DNA of 64,000 bases from Bemisia tabaci (taxonomy: Eukaryota > Arthropoda > Insecta > Hemiptera > Aleyrodidae), in contig NC_092793.1 in assembly GCF_918797505.1 (NCBI RefSeq), positions 45,682,243-45,746,242 of the forward strand, given 5' to 3'. This document shows positions 11,320 through 23,209 of the stretch, piece after piece. Position numbers and translations under genes: made by a program. The stretch's first letter is position 1. Each line of letters opens with the position of its first letter. The notes beneath the pieces were generated by a model, which saw only the letters and a list, made by a program, of their open reading frames with translations, had not been told where the DNA came from and searched no databases.

Positions 11320-11573
11320 TGGACCGCGTTAAGCAGAAAGGAACCAAGCCACACCAGCTGTTGCCAAATTTAACCCGGCAATTTCATTTTTTACAAGAGA
11401 ATGTTTGTGTGGGCTCCTTTGAAAATTTCAAGGAATTTACCTCGTACTATGCAGAAAATTCACAGACATTTTCACAAAAATCCGCACAACCATTTTCATG
11501 TAAAAAATTAAATTGTCCAATTAAATTTGGCAATAGTTGATGTGGCTTGGTTCCGTTCTGCTTAACGAGGTCC
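11320..11573. mobile_element. TGGACCGCG inverted-repeat element, copy 1
   Basis: The ends TGGACCGCGTTAAGCAGAAA and the inverse at 11540-11573 form arms of about 35-45 bp. The copy is uninterrupted and serves as the empty-site reference for the nested copy at 33421-34027. Confidence 0.78.
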
Positions 11574-11838
11574 AAATATAACTAGAAACAAGATGATAAC
11601 TTTTGGTAAGATATATATAATGTACAAAATTCTGCTTGAATAGAAAAAAGTCTACAAAATGATAGATTGTGATACATGAAAGACAATCGCAACTATACTT
11701 ATGTGAGTGTTACATCATTCAAAACTGTCATCGTCCAAAAATTGAAGAGTTGAGTTTTCCGGGCTTTTCCAAACCATGTGAAATTATTGAGAATTTTGTA
11801 TGATTTTAGTCTAATTAACCCTCAGCTTTTTTTTAAAA

Positions 11839-11868
11839 TTATATATATATATATATACACACACACAC
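11839..11868. repeat. (TA)n(CA)n microsatellite
   Basis: An alternating TA run passes directly into a CA run. Confidence 0.85.
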
Positions 11869-12029
11869 GCGAAGTCTCAAGTCAAGGCCAAAGTGACTTG
11901 TATTCTAACAGATTGATTATGATGGTTTTTGAACGTGTTATTTGTATGTTCTGGAGGGTAAGAAATATTATTCTTTGAAATGTTCACCTTTTTGGTAACG
12001 TGATGGCTGATAGATACACATTTTTAAGA

Positions 12030-12262
12030 GCAGCCCGAGACAATGATAACAGTAGGAAAACAAAGGGGAAAACGGGGAACAAGGCTAAAATATTTAAAAA
12101 AAAACCGAGACGTTTTGACTCAAAACTGAGTCATTTTCAGTCGGAAATACACAATTTTTTTTTTTTGTATATCCGACTGAAAATGACTCATTTTTGAGTC
12201 GAAACGTCTCGGTTTTTATTAATATTTTAGCCTTGTTTCCCGTTTTCCCCCCTTATGTTTCT
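12030..12262. mobile_element. Fold-back element, copy 1
   Basis: The arms contain ACGGGGAACAAGGCTAAAAT and GAGTCATTTTCAGTCGGA on the left and their inverses on the right. A poly-T bearing centre lies at about 12150. A diverged relative lies at 38475-38805. Confidence 0.7.
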
Positions 12263-12364
12263 CCACTTTTAATTTTTAGAGCGCTTGTGAGACCTTTAAA
12301 CATTTTACCCCCTTTCAAAATAATTATTGATTTGGATATTTATAAATTTTGAGCAAACTTAACT

Positions 12365-13361
12365 GGGTGATTTCACGATAACAGGAATAGTTAAAATGTG
12401 AAATACCTTAGAAATAAAAGTGAACCAATTTTAACAGGATTTCATTACCTCATTTTAAAGGTATTAAACTTCCTTTTTCCAGCTTTGGCACGCTCTATTT
12501 TGATTCAGTGCAAAGTTAAAGCGATTGATAAACAAGCCATTGAATCAGGTATCAGCGCTTCCCGCGGGACTGCTGGAGGTCCACGCAAACATGGCGGCCC
12601 TGCCAAATTGTGTCGGTTACGTAACAGACACAGCGTAACCGACACTCAAAAATGTGAGATTAAAGATGATACAACAGATGAAACTTGGCAATTCTTGAGT
12701 TATGAGGTGGAATTAATGCTGCCTTAAAAGTTTTCTAAGCTTTGGAGACTTCCTTTTAGTTTAATAAGTACTATTAAATTGAGGTTTTTGCGTAGTGAGG
12801 AATTAGTGCTACACACGTAAAAATCACTGGTTTTCGTAATAATTAAAGTTTTCATTGTAAAAAAAAGTGACTTATTAGTAATAGTTTTGTCAAGAAGACT
12901 TCAGAGAACAATTTGATGGCAGTTCTGAAACTCCTGACTCCATCTGGCGAGATAAACACTGCACTTTATACAACTGCAAAAATTTGTTGCCAAATGTGGC
13001 GACACCTCTTTCTTATGACTTTTCCCGCTCAATAATAAACATTTCACTTCAAACTGATTTTCTTGAACACTAGAGTCTCTTTTCAGCAAATATTGCCAAA
13101 GAGTTCATGATCAGTACTGATTTGTTACCGCAAATTGCTCTTTTGCTTCAAAATCGGGGTTGGCGACGCGTAACCGACCGGACATTTTCGGCCTTTAAAG
13201 TCTCATATTATTAAATATAATAATAATTCATCATATTTTTTAGCATGGATAGGTTCAGGGACATCATTCCTATTGATTAATTAATTTGGTTTTCAATCGT
13301 TTTGCCCGGTGTCGTTCAAAACCCACGGCGACACGACTATTCCTATTATCGTGAAATCACC
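12365..13361. mobile_element. 1-kb inverted-repeat element
   Basis: The end block GGGTGATTTCACGATAACAG is matched inversely at 13342-13361 with one mismatch. The body holds a hairpin GTGTCGGTTACG / CGTAACCGACAC (about 12611-12645). A 109-codon open frame at 12398-12727 shows no recognisable domain and I do not call it a gene. Confidence 0.6.
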
Positions 13362-13439
13362 CAACTTTAACTTATCTCAAATTGTAAAAATAAGACACAT
13401 CTAAACGCGATACAACTATTAATGATTGGTGACTGTGTA

Positions 13440-13875
13440 TATTGCATATGCAAAATTTAAGGCGCGATGGCGTGAACTCGCAATGCTTTGCTATATGCTG
13501 CTGGTGAGATTGGGGAAAGCAAGTAAAAAAACGAGGCCGGATGATGCCTTCCCTCGCATCTTCGGCTGTGTTGCTCACGTAGCCTTCGAAGCATCACTAC
13601 ATATACAAATGTGAAAAACGGAAACAAACTCAGTATGGAGGTAGACAATAAGGTAAAGGGAACGCGTTGATGACGGTGCAAAGATACAACTATTCGCACA
13701 TGATGGAAGTCCGTGTTTCATCTTCAAAATTGAAGGCGCAATGGCGCAAGGCGTGAACACTCAATGCTACGCTCTACGCTACCAATGAGATGTCGCTCGG
13801 ATTCGGGAGAAATAGTTTAAAAGCGAGGCCTGATTATGTCTCTCCTTTTTTCGGCTGTGTTGACAGTGACGGTCC
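13440..13875. repeat. Diverged direct duplication
   Basis: Two segments (about 13445-13590 and 13731-13875) share AAGGCGCGATGGCGTGAAC-like, GAGGCCGGATGATG-like and TTCGGCTGTGTTG phrases in the same order. It may be an old tandem duplication or two insertions of the same element. Confidence 0.55.
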
Positions 13876-14248
13876 CTCACAACCTGCGGGCCACTATTTT
13901 AAGGAAGCCTTGGTCAATTTGACTCGGCCTCAGCACTTAAAGGTTAATGAGAATATCGCTAAAATGACTACACCTTACTAAAAACTCAGGATTTAACAGC
14001 GGAGCCGAAAGAGGTCGTTCAGTCGGTGAATTCTAATAAAATATAGTTAAGTTTACTCTCGCAAAATTAGGCTTCAACCGATCTGTCACTTCTAAAAACA
14101 TTGTCATTGTTAACAAAATGATTGTTGACTGGGGCTTCCTGCCATAGATCTCTCAGGAATTTCATCGATTCGTTCTTGTCGCTTTATTTTTTTACTTTTC
14201 TTACTGAACACCTTATATCTTTATCCAACCCAACACGTTTTTTTTCTC

Positions 14249-14268
14249 CTCTCTCTCTCTCTCTCTCC
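14249..14268. repeat. (CT)n microsatellite
   Basis: This is a short pure CT run. Confidence 0.8.
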
Positions 14269-14938
14269 CTCTGTCCCGCCTTCAAAATATCAACTTTTAC
14301 TTACTAGACTGAATGTTTCATTTTTCGATGGGGCCAGAAAAATCTTTCCGGCTGATATGTTTCTTGGGCACGCCATTTTCAGTTTAGTTTTTAAAAACAG
14401 TATTTTAGGTCATAATCTTTCGCGCACTCTTCTGAAAATAATGGTGCTTGGATGCATCTAGTGGCTTTAATTTTATGAAAATGATTTATTTCACAAGTCT
14501 TTCGGTTACTTCAATATGTTCGATTTTGAAATTTTTTCTCTGTGCGATAAATCAGCTTTAAACCTGAAAATAGCGTAAAATTGCTCTATGATTTGCCGAA
14601 ATTGTCTCAACCGCTTTCCACGTCGGCTGTGCCCCCGCACCCCCCGGGAAAAATATCACATTACGCCCCCCTTGGACGACTAAGGGTCTATACCCTGTGA
14701 TGTGAATTTTTTTGATGACGTAGGTCGGTCCGGCGATTTTCATCATCGATTTTCTTGGAAATGGTATAGTTTATGGAAAAAATGCATTCTACATAAAGTG
14801 TTTGAAATTATATCATGAGTTGATTTAAACAAAAAAATTGGACATTATGTTCCGTTTTTCATACTTCAAATTTCGGATTTTGCCGACCAGGTTGTACCGA
14901 CCTACGTCACAGGGTACACAATCCTCATGCAAACACCT

Positions 14939-15169
14939 CACTGGGGAAAAAAAAAACACATTGGATCTAGAGCCCAGGCTCTTGAAAACATTGACAAGAA
15001 AAAGGACTCGTGATTCAATCAAAAAGCTTAAATCAAAAGGAAATCCGCTCAAACTAAGAGGCTTGGCTCTCGATTTAAGCTTAAATCTGATTGAATCAAG
15101 AGTATTTTTTCTTGTCGATGTTTTTAAGAGTCTAGACCCTAGATCCAATGTGTGTTTTTTTTTCCAGTG
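14939..15169. mobile_element. CACTG-ended MITE, uninterrupted copy
   Basis: The ends CACTGGGGAAAAA and TTTTTCCAGTG resemble CACTA-superfamily termini. The interior is largely palindromic around AAGCTTAAAT blocks. It is related to the nested copy at 33463-33815 but lacks that copy's inner insertion. The 3-bp flanks here (CCT, CTC) do not match. Long overlapping frames on both strands here are by-products of the palindrome. Confidence 0.75.
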
Positions 15170-15189
15170 CTCCTTTTCTCTCTCTGTGC

Positions 15190-15905
15190 CTAATATCGCA
15201 AAGTCACTGAGAGGTACTCAAAGAGCGGCCAGGGAAGAAAACGGCGACCGAAGGTGGGTGCGCGGGACAGTGGGGACACCCGTGCGAGGAGGCACCGCCA
15301 CCGGTATCCCGAGGAATAAAAATCAACTCGGATCCCATGGGGGCATCCACGGCTGTGTGGGGAGAAGCCGAAGATAAGCGCGGCTGATATAAGAACTCTC
15401 TCGGGTCTCGAGAAACCACTCATTATACGGATCCCCGGACAGCGGGACCAAGACCCAGTCCGAGCAGAGCATCTTCCTGCTCGACTATTCTCACCCGCGC
15501 TACAATCGGCCCATCTTCGCGCGGCTCGCCTCTGTCAGTTTTTCTCGTAAAAACAAACGCGGAAGCCGTGCGCCCCGGGCCCCGCCCGCTTCAAAACAGT
15601 GTCACATTTCATAACTTTGAGAACTCTTGCATTTTATTCATTAACCCCACGCGCGCGGCTCCGGGTCTGGGATCCACCTGCCCGCAAGTCTTCGTCGTCC
15701 GGGCCAGCTGCGCTTGCCCATTGTTCTCGCGGTTTCGGGTTTTCGAGCGCTTTTCGCTTTTCGATTTCGTGCGTTTTAACTCGCGGCTAGACCTTGTGCT
15801 CACGTGCTCAGTGGAAAAGTGTGCGAGCCCGCCCAGTGACCCTTGGATGACCACCGACCCTTCCGATCCTTCTGCCTACACGAAAGTCCAAAGTGGATAA
15901 TCAAC
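15190..15905. promoter_or_regulatory. GC/CpG-rich stretch, possible promoter region
   Basis: The stretch is markedly richer in CpG than its surroundings. A TATA-like GATATAAGAAC lies at about 15384. Short frames run through it, one ending near 15900, but no splice-supported coding exon can be defined. It may be a promoter with a 5' untranslated exon. Confidence 0.25.
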
Positions 15906-15978
15906 ATGCTTTCGGCAGGTTAGACAACTCTCATTACTCGCTCTTTTCTTTACTCTCCATCCGAGGCCAAGAGCTATG

Positions 15979-16231
15979 CTGCCGTGCTCAGGAAAAACGC
16001 CGTATGAACCTTCAGGCGTTGCCAAATTTCCTTTGATAAAACATAAATTTCCTGGTGAATTAATGAATATTTTCCAATCGTTTTTTAAGATGATTTTGTG
16101 AGCAATTTCACCTAAAGTTCCTGAAAGTTTCAAGGAAAAATATTCATAACTTTCCTCAAAAATAAACATTTTGGCGAAGGAAATGTGGCAACTCTCGAAT
16201 GTTCATACGGCGTTCTTCCTTAGCACGGCAG
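15979..16231. mobile_element. CTGCCGTGC MITE family, copy 1
   Basis: The ends CTGCCGTGCTCAGGAAAAAC and its inverse (CTTAGCACGGCAG at 16219-16231) enclose 253 bp. The flanks carry TATG on both sides (15975-15978, 16232-16235), a possible target duplication. Inner blocks ACGCCGTATGA and GTTGCCAAATTTCC recur in all copies. Confidence 0.8.
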
Positions 16232-16606
16232 TATGAGCCCATCATTTCTCAACAACCCAAATGCGAAGTACTTTCGAGCCTTGATTTTCCGTATCCATCG
16301 CCACTACCGGATACCATGGGCTTTCGGCACTCGAGTCCTATTAAAAAGAGACCGTTTCTATGAGCTCATTTCCGTCTTTTGAATTTTCAGAAAAATATGA
16401 TCACATCATTTTATGCTAATTTTCTAATATTCTATGCCGCCCAAAGATAACTTTGAACCGCAAAATAAGGCGGGTAAAATTGAATTCAAAATTCAGGAGA
16501 GCTGTAGAAACGGCAGCCACCCTTTCTTTTGGAATTTTTTTTAAAGAAAAAAAACAAACAAAAAACACCATCATCACCACCAACAACAACAACAACAGGG
16601 AATCAG

Positions 16607-16860
16607 ATATCGATAGGCAAAGTGCAAATAACCACGTATCTCTATGTTTCAAAATTCCGCTCCTTCTTTCTTTTTTTGAGGAGAAAAGAGCTAATATAAA
16701 AGCTGTAAGTTTTTAACGAATATTCTGCCATAAGGGGAGACAAATCAAGAGGGCATCAAGAATTTACGTAAATTAGTTTCCACAGGAAACGATAAATTAT
16801 GACGGGAAGATGCAAAGTCGCAAACAGAGATACGCGGTCTCGAACTTTGGCCATCGATAT
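16607..16860. mobile_element. TCGATGGCCAAAG MITE family, copy 1
   Basis: The left end ATATCGATAGGCAAAG is followed by ACCACGTATCTC. The right end GAGATACGCGGT is followed by TTTGGCCATCGATAT in inverse. Related copies lie at 39717, 43837 and 62355. Confidence 0.7.
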
Positions 16861-16889
16861 GCATATTTTCGTATCTGCTACTATTTCCG

Positions 16890-17106
16890 TACACTCAAAA
16901 AAAGGTATGACTCTGAGACCCATAAAAAATGGCTCGGAGATCCATAATTTCTAACCAAAGTGACTTACCGTCTACAGTATGGCTTTCTGGGCCATACCTT
17001 ATTGGTCGTGAACCTATAAGCATGGCTCCACGAACTATATTTTATGGCTCCATGATCCATAACTCGGCCGGTAAGTCACTCTTCCCATACTTGTTTTTTG
17101 AGTGTA
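16890..17106. mobile_element. TACACTCAAAAAA inverted-repeat element
   Basis: The ends TACACTCAAAAAA and TTTTTTGAGTGTA are inverted with TA at the outer positions. Both sides also share AGTGACTTACCG and its inverse. The body of about 217 bp is GC-balanced. The TA target suggests the Tc1/mariner superfamily. Confidence 0.75.
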
Positions 17107-18200
17107 GACTTGTTGAGAATTATTCGTTAACGCTGTGATAATATTTAATCCCTACATTCCCAGGAACTTAGTAAAATTCACTCATTACTTTTTGTTTAAG
17201 TTTCCAAGTCTTCTACAAACTTCCTTTATCAGGGATCGAAGGTTTGCTAAACCCAAGAGCAATGGTGGCTATGGTGACGTTGAATTCGTACTATGGCAGT
17301 TATTTTTTTCTACCCATTCGTTCAAGTCTCCGAGGATACTCCTCCCATTTTCCCGTTTCGAGATCAAATATTTGCATGAAGGGGAAGGAGATGAGAACCG
17401 AGAAACTCTTGCAGTAGATTCCATACGTAACACTAAAAATATTTAAAAGTTCAATTCATTTTGTTTACATGCATTCAAACGGATGGAATGTATAGCAGGT
17501 GCATGCAGCAGAAATTTTGAGTTATAGGAAAACCATTCTGAAACTCGACGTCCTAACGATGACGCGCCTCAATGTTGACGCAAGTTTTCAATATTACAAT
17601 AACAATTGTAGTAAGTACCCAATAAATAGTCCTAAAAATCTTCGAATGGAGGGAATTCAAAGGATTTTTGTTACAGTTTCTATAAACGTCTATGGAAAAA
17701 ATGGTACTTAAAACTATACCAAATGGTTATAAAAAATGTAAACAAAAACACCGTCACAGCAACGCGTTCTTTCCATAAGTAATCCTCTGAACTTTTATGA
17801 TGTTTCTTGCACTTCACGTTTATTTCAGTACGTATTATTTCATGTAAGGAGTACATTTTTCAAGAGAAAAAGAGAAGCGCGGTATAAATATTCTTCAATG
17901 ATCCTGAAATTTCACCTCTTGATTCCTTATACACCATATTGGCCAATTTTGGTATTTTATTTTACGTAATTAGAGAGACACTGAAGTTTTGCTCGCCAAG
18001 ACCTCAATGCCGGTTTTTAATTAAAATCGCTAGGATTAATACATTCAAGTTTTCCACACTCGTCCTCCTCTTCTCTAGGAATAGAGACCTGCAATTTCTA
18101 AGCTGCATGAACTTTTCTAGAAGCAGGTTTTATCAAATCGCGGTCATCTGAAGTTCCGTTTAAAACTGAGTTATTGATAATTTTCTTAACATATGGGGTA
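17107..18200. other. Unassigned AT-rich sequence
   Basis: I see no supported gene, RNA gene or repeat boundary. The open frames present are short and carry no recognisable motif. Confidence 0.3.
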
Positions 18201-18208
18201 GGTTACCT

Positions 18209-18223
18209 GACCGCCTCGCGGTC
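18209..18223. repeat. GC triloop hairpin
   Basis: GACCGC-CTC-GCGGTC is a perfect 6-bp stem in AT-rich DNA, of the same style as the hairpins at 53.1 and 60.15 kb. Confidence 0.45.
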
Positions 18224-19050
18224 CAACTCCCTGAAGTGCTTCGCGTCTCAGGCGTTATACGTTACGCATTATTCCTACGATTTTATATTATAGTTATGAT
18301 ACGTTGTACATTCTGTAATTTCTCAAGTTTCGGCAGAGTGGTTTCTCGCGCACTGATTTTAATTGAATTTTCTTTCCGCGCTATCGTAGGCAGCGCTCTC
18401 AAGTCATCGTATCTGTGGATACGTTCATTTATATTTTTTCTTTACTGGAGATTAAAATTCATGAAAAAAATCATTAGATTGAGAGGGCGCGGAAACACCT
18501 CCACTAAACCTTCTTTTCTTACGGTATGTCTTATCCATCTGGTTTTTCTCTCCTGTGTGCCTCTTCATGCTCCTATGATGTTATATGTTTCATTCACTAC
18601 ACATTTAATCTCCCACCATCCTTAAACGTATTTTACATAAGGTCTTAGGTAACTTTTATCTACTCTTTACACTTATTCTTTCCTTCTAATTTGAGGGGCT
18701 TGGAGGAAAAGGGGGATTCTCGCCGTTTTTTTCTATTTCAAGAAATGCGTGTTAAAGTTTCAAAATTACATGGAGCTAAATGGCGGCATAAGAAAGTTAA
18801 AACTCACATTTTGATGCTAAGAAATTGGATTTCAGTAGTGAAATTTTCCTTAAAATATATTTTAAAACTAATTTTTGTTGAAATCGTTAATGCCTTATTT
18901 TTTTTCAAAAACAGCACTTGTCCCGCTTGTCTTCCAAGTTCCGCATTCCTACGTGTGCCGTCCAATAAAGAGATATTTTTGGACGGGGAATTGATGGAAA
19001 ACAGATCATGGTGCTCCCTGGGAAGAGGTGAGAAAGTAGGACGGGTTAAA
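18224..19050. other. Unassigned sequence
   Basis: Open frames of up to 177 codons occur on both strands but run into the transposon at 19059. They have no recognisable domain. Confidence 0.3.
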
Positions 19051-19058
19051 AGTGCAAG

Positions 19059-19223
19059 CAGTGGCGTGGCGTGCTTTGCGATATATCGACTGATCGGCCA
19101 TTTAAACCTATGGAAAAGGATCGATAAACAGGGTGTTCGCAGCGAACACCTTAATAATCGATTCTTTGCCGTGGGTTTAAATGACATAACAATCGATATA
19201 TCGCAATTCGCGCCACGCCACTG
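19059..19223. mobile_element. hAT-type MITE (CAGTGGCG family), copy 1
   Basis: The 165-bp element begins CAGTGGCGTGGCGTG and ends CGCCACGCCACTG. It is flanked by the exact 8-bp duplication AGTGCAAG (19051-19058 and 19224-19231). A central GTTCGCAGCGAAC palindrome is shared by all four copies. The CA..TG ends and 8-bp duplication place it in the hAT superfamily. Confidence 0.93.
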
Positions 19224-19231
19224 AGTGCAAG

Positions 19232-20440
19232 ATATCAAGTCGACAAAGCGCAAGTCGCTTGCGACGGCCGGTGCCTTCCGGACTGAGATGACTTAATTCA
19301 AGGTTTTGATAATGGGATTTTGAATGAGAGAGTCGGAGCTTTGCGGTTTTGTAACTGAACTGTGTGATTCGCTCTTTGCGGAGCGCACCGCTTCAATTCG
19401 GGATCTACGTCATCTTGGTTCACACGAGACCTCCGATCTGACCATAGATTTCGGCGCATCAAATGCTGCTCGGCGAAGGTGATCGATTCCCCGACTAGCA
19501 TCAGTCTTCAACTATTAAAAGAGCCTAAGCGTCGGAAACTCACGAGCTCTGTAAGTCGTTTCAAGTAACGGAAGCCGAGGCTCAACAATATTGGGCAGTC
19601 GAGGACCTGGTGAAAAAGCAACGGTTGAACCGCGGTTCGATCGGGTCAACCCGGTCGTGGCATCGTGATTGGGTGATTGATTGGTACCTTCTCGTCCGTT
19701 TTGTGTAGTTATTCAATTCCATGTTTTGAGTCCCGGGCTCCCCTCGTGAGATTCTGAATTACGTGTGAGCTTATGCAATTGTTCTCGACGAAAATGTTTC
19801 TGATGGGCCACAACGACCGTCTCTCCCTCGGCTCCCGATCGGGACGGCCGAGGCGGAGAAGTTTCCGATCTGGTTTACCGATAAACCTCCCGCAGCCGGA
19901 TCAGGGAGACTCGCTTATTATCATTGAGCTTGGCATCAGGATTTTTGATGCGGGAACTCTGGAATGAATCGTGATAAAATCACGGCATCAGCAAACGCGG
20001 TTTGAAGCACTCGCCGATACGTGAATGCCATCAACGTAGGTTCCAATAGCGCGTGCAGGTAACAGGTCCGCCGCCTCTACTCTGTACTACGGCCGACTGC
20101 AGCTCTCAAAAATGAAAAATGGAGATGTTGCATGTGTGAGGAATTTGCGATTTGGCAGTTGTTTCTTAAGCTAAAGTCCGCGAGAAACACGATGGTGCCA
20201 CTGTTTTTTCTCTGAAATCAACTCCTAAGCTCAAAAAAAGCTCTCAAGTTGAGGCCAAAATGGAGGGGATATCCCACGCTATCCTGAGAGTCCACCTCTA
20301 CATCAAGACAAACTCTCCATGCAAAGATAGGGCACCAAATACATCGGCAGGGTTGTCGTGTTTTCAGTTTTTGAGTCCCCAAATAAAGTGGCCCCCAATA
20401 AAGCCCCAAATAAAGAGCGGAGCAGGCGTCTATAGTCTAC
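19232..20440. other. Unassigned sequence
   Basis: I see no supported gene. An arginine-rich 57-codon frame at 19794-19967 is unrecognised. The stretch 20140-20260 shares phrases with 51600-51730 (ATTTGCGATTTGGCAG-like, AAACACGATGGT-like and AGTTGAGG), so it is probably an old repeat. Confidence 0.3.
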
Positions 20441-20447
20441 AGGCAGG

Positions 20448-20699
20448 ATGCCGTGTCAAGAAAATTCGCCGTATGAGCATTCGAATGTTGCCAAATTTAT
20501 TCTGAAAATATTCAATTTTAAGGGGACTTATGAATATTTTTTTTCGAAATTTTCAGACACTTTTAGACCAAATTACGAGCGAAATTCTCTGAAAAATTGG
20601 AAGATAAATCTTTGCAAATTTTCTCGAAAACTCGTGATTTTTCAAAAGATATTTGGCAACGCAGGAAGGCTCATACGTCGTTTTTCCTTAGCACGGCAG
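20448..20699. mobile_element. CTGCCGTGC MITE family, copy 2
   Basis: The left end is diverged (TGCCGTGTCAAGAAAATTC). The right end TTTTTCCTTAGCACGGCAG is intact. The inner GTTGCCAAATTT and ATTTGGCAACG are inverted. Confidence 0.75.
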
Positions 20700-21014
20700 C
20701 TTAGCTCAATTGCTTACACTAATTAATGATATTTAATTGTCTCACTGACACACGAAAAAGGAAATATTTGAATACGGTCAACACTTCAGTGTAAAAACAA
20801 CAAGCCGTCACGAGATTGTGTTTATTTAGCATAGGGCATAGCCGAGCACTTTTGAGGGCGGTGCAGTTCTTGAACTTGGCACAAGTGAATAAGTACACTG
20901 TCACGATAAAAAAAACAGCAAAGTCAATATCATTTGGTGCGTCCTCAGCCACTTAAAATATTCATGAGGCTTGTACTCATGGGCAACTTAATTTGTTCCT
21001 GAAGATTACTCTTC
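20700..21014. other. Short intergenic stretch, no feature
   Basis: I see nothing supportable between the two transposons. Confidence 0.3.
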
Positions 21015-21022
21015 ATTACCGA

Positions 21023-21710
21023 CAGGGCCGGATTTAGGGTGTGACCACATGGGCCGCAGCCCATGGCGGCAAATTTTGCAATTTTTTTAAATGTAGGTAT
21101 AAAAAAAAATCGGATTCCGAAAAAAAAATTACAAACTAGAGTAGGCGACAAAATCTCTCATTTTCTGAGAGTATAGTAATTTCTAATTTTGTCGTCTTTC
21201 GGTGATACAAGAGACAGTACCTTTAATTAGTCAAGTTAAGAGAGAAACCAAGCACACAATTTGGCCTGGAAGGGCGCGACTTAGAGAGAAATGATGACGA
21301 GGACTTGAGATGAAAAGGAGAAGCCCTCGGAGCGGCGGTCGGCATGTAACACATATTAGCGCCTACAAGACTGCAGGAATACTTCACGCATTGCGCCAAA
21401 TACAGTGCGGTCAGCGCGGCACGGCGGCGCCGCGCCGGCGGAAGCTAAAATTATTAAACCACTTTTATGTTTGTTCTTTCATAATTTTTTCGTTCTGTTC
21501 TTATAAATGGAAGGCCTTGACCGCACAGAGATAGGTTTACGGAACTTAAGTTTCGCGCAAAGTTCCTTGAACTTTTGCTAGTAGTGTTGACAGGGCTTTC
21601 GCAAAAAATGTGTCTAATACGAATAAACGCGTCTTATGCACCTCCTTCCCCTCCGGCTCGTTCACTTGATGGTTTTTATTGAAGTTTCAGAACGAATGAG
21701 AAGGGGGCGG
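21023..21710 (-). mobile_element. hAT element with 79-bp module, copy 1
   Basis: The end CAGGGCCGGATTTAGG at 21023 is intact. The opposite end near 21710 is degraded after GGGGGCGGCA. It is the reverse of the 56354 copy: GCCGCC-rich end, ATGAGAGATTTTGTCGCC block, then a single 79-bp module (21345-21425). No transposase frame is present. Confidence 0.78.
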
Positions 21711-22150
21711 CAGGTGGAAAAAGTCAGTCCATACGGTTCTCAAAAATGTGAAATTGAGACACTGTTAGTTGCAAATTGTTGGGTACACTGTTGAAGAAAA
21801 TCTCCTCTGAATACGGTGTGTCCGGTGTGTTGTCTCGGGCACGCACGACGCACGTATGTTTAGTGTAAACAATTCTGAGTTGCACCTGAGCTTTTTAGCA
21901 ACAACTCAAGGACTACGGCCACAATGATAACTTGGTAACACAGATTTTGTCTCCTAGGATAAAATTCCCGCAAGCACACGTCACGTATACAGTTTTTTTT
22001 CCCCCTTTGCTGCTACGTAAGAACTGCATTTACCCCCAAGGATTTATATTTCAAGAGCTTTACTGTCGAATTTTGCCCGGAAGTTGGAAAAAATTCTTCT
22101 CTGGATGGAGTTGTATCAATAAAGGTCTCTATGAACCTCCCTTGAGTAGG
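21711..22150. other. Unassigned sequence
   Basis: I see no gene or clear repeat. Confidence 0.3.
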
Positions 22151-22157
22151 CACTGAT

Positions 22158-22398
22158 CTGCTAAGGAAGAATGCCGCATAAGCATTCGAATGCTGCCAAA
22201 TTTCTTGAAAATATTTATTTCTGAAGACAGTTACTAATTCTTTCCCTCGAACTTATTAGATACTGTAGATCAAAGAACGGACAAAAGTCTCTGAAAAATC
22301 GGAAGAAAAATAATTAAAAATTTGCCCGAAAATGCGTGATTTGTCAAAGGAAAGTCGTCGTCTGAAGGCTCATGCGGCGTTTCGCCTTAGAACGGCAG
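22158..22398. mobile_element. CTGCCGTGC MITE family, copy 3
   Basis: The diverged copy runs from CTGCTAAGGAAGAATGCCGC to CGCCTTAGAACGGCAG. The inner GCTGCCAAATTTC is retained. Confidence 0.7.
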
Positions 22399-22941
22399 AA
22401 TACGGCCCTCGGCATCTAAGTCCCTTTTCCTGTGGGCTGTGGGCGGAATCAATAACACATAAATAACGATTCATTCCGTAGAAACACTTTAAGTACAGCA
22501 ATATGCTGTGCTCGAGCGCTCAAAGTGGGTTCCGACGCCAAAATGCTTTCATTGTCTGTGAGATCCACTCGATCGATGGAGTGTACTGCTCGACTCGATG
22601 CTTGAAAAGCTCAAATCCACGCTTATCCGCGATGGCGGCTCTGCCCGTGGAGCACACGAAGATCCCGGGGGTCATTACACACTCCACTGAACACACTGGA
22701 GCTGGTGCCCGAAAACTTACATCAGAGCTCGACCACGCAACTGATTATAACCAAAAGCACAATGATGTAAAAACAGCCAAAGACGGCGCAAACAGTCGGA
22801 GATGGCGAAGGCGTATCGTATACTACCGCGTTAAAAGAAAACGTCGGATATGAACCACCGGATGTTGCCGAAATTCTTTTCATACGCTAAACTTTCCTGA
22901 CACTTTTTGGATTTATTCTTATGAACCTGAATCTTATCTTT
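22399..22941. other. Unassigned sequence with an unrecognised frame
   Basis: An open frame of 116 codons (22503-22853) contains a basic C-terminus (RRWRRR, RVKRKRR). I recognise no domain and no splice context supports it. Confidence 0.3.
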
Positions 22942-23209
22942 TGCCGCAATCACACGCTAAATGTGGGAGCTGAATGTGGCTTCGATTTGGAAGTCATCGG
23001 CCCGATGCATGCCTGAATTTTGAGCGTGTAGCGCAAAATTCAGCAACGATTCCCAGCGACCATCGAATAATGTCGGATTTTTCTGAACTATTCAAATAGA
23101 TTTGATACACATCTGGATGAAAGTAACTCGAATTCGCGAAATTTCAGCTGTTGAGCGATGACTGTTGACTCCCATATTCAGCTGCCAAATTCAGCTTGTG
23201 ATTGCGGCA
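22942..23209. mobile_element. 268-bp TGCCGCAATCACACGC element, copy 1
   Basis: The ends TGCCGCAATCACACGC and TGTGATTGCGGCA are inverted. The arms also share AGCTGAATGTGG and its inverse. The second copy at 49597-49864 is also exactly 268 bp, in opposite orientation. Confidence 0.82.

Noticed and set aside
14838..15377. 179-codon plus-strand frame with a 107-codon frame on the other strand
   Set aside because: Most of it is the CACTG-ended palindromic MITE (14939-15169) running into GC-rich DNA. Both strands read alike because of the palindrome.
18691..19253. Opposing frames of 177 and 149 codons
   Set aside because: Both run into the hAT MITE at 19059-19223, have no recognisable domain, and overlap on opposite strands.
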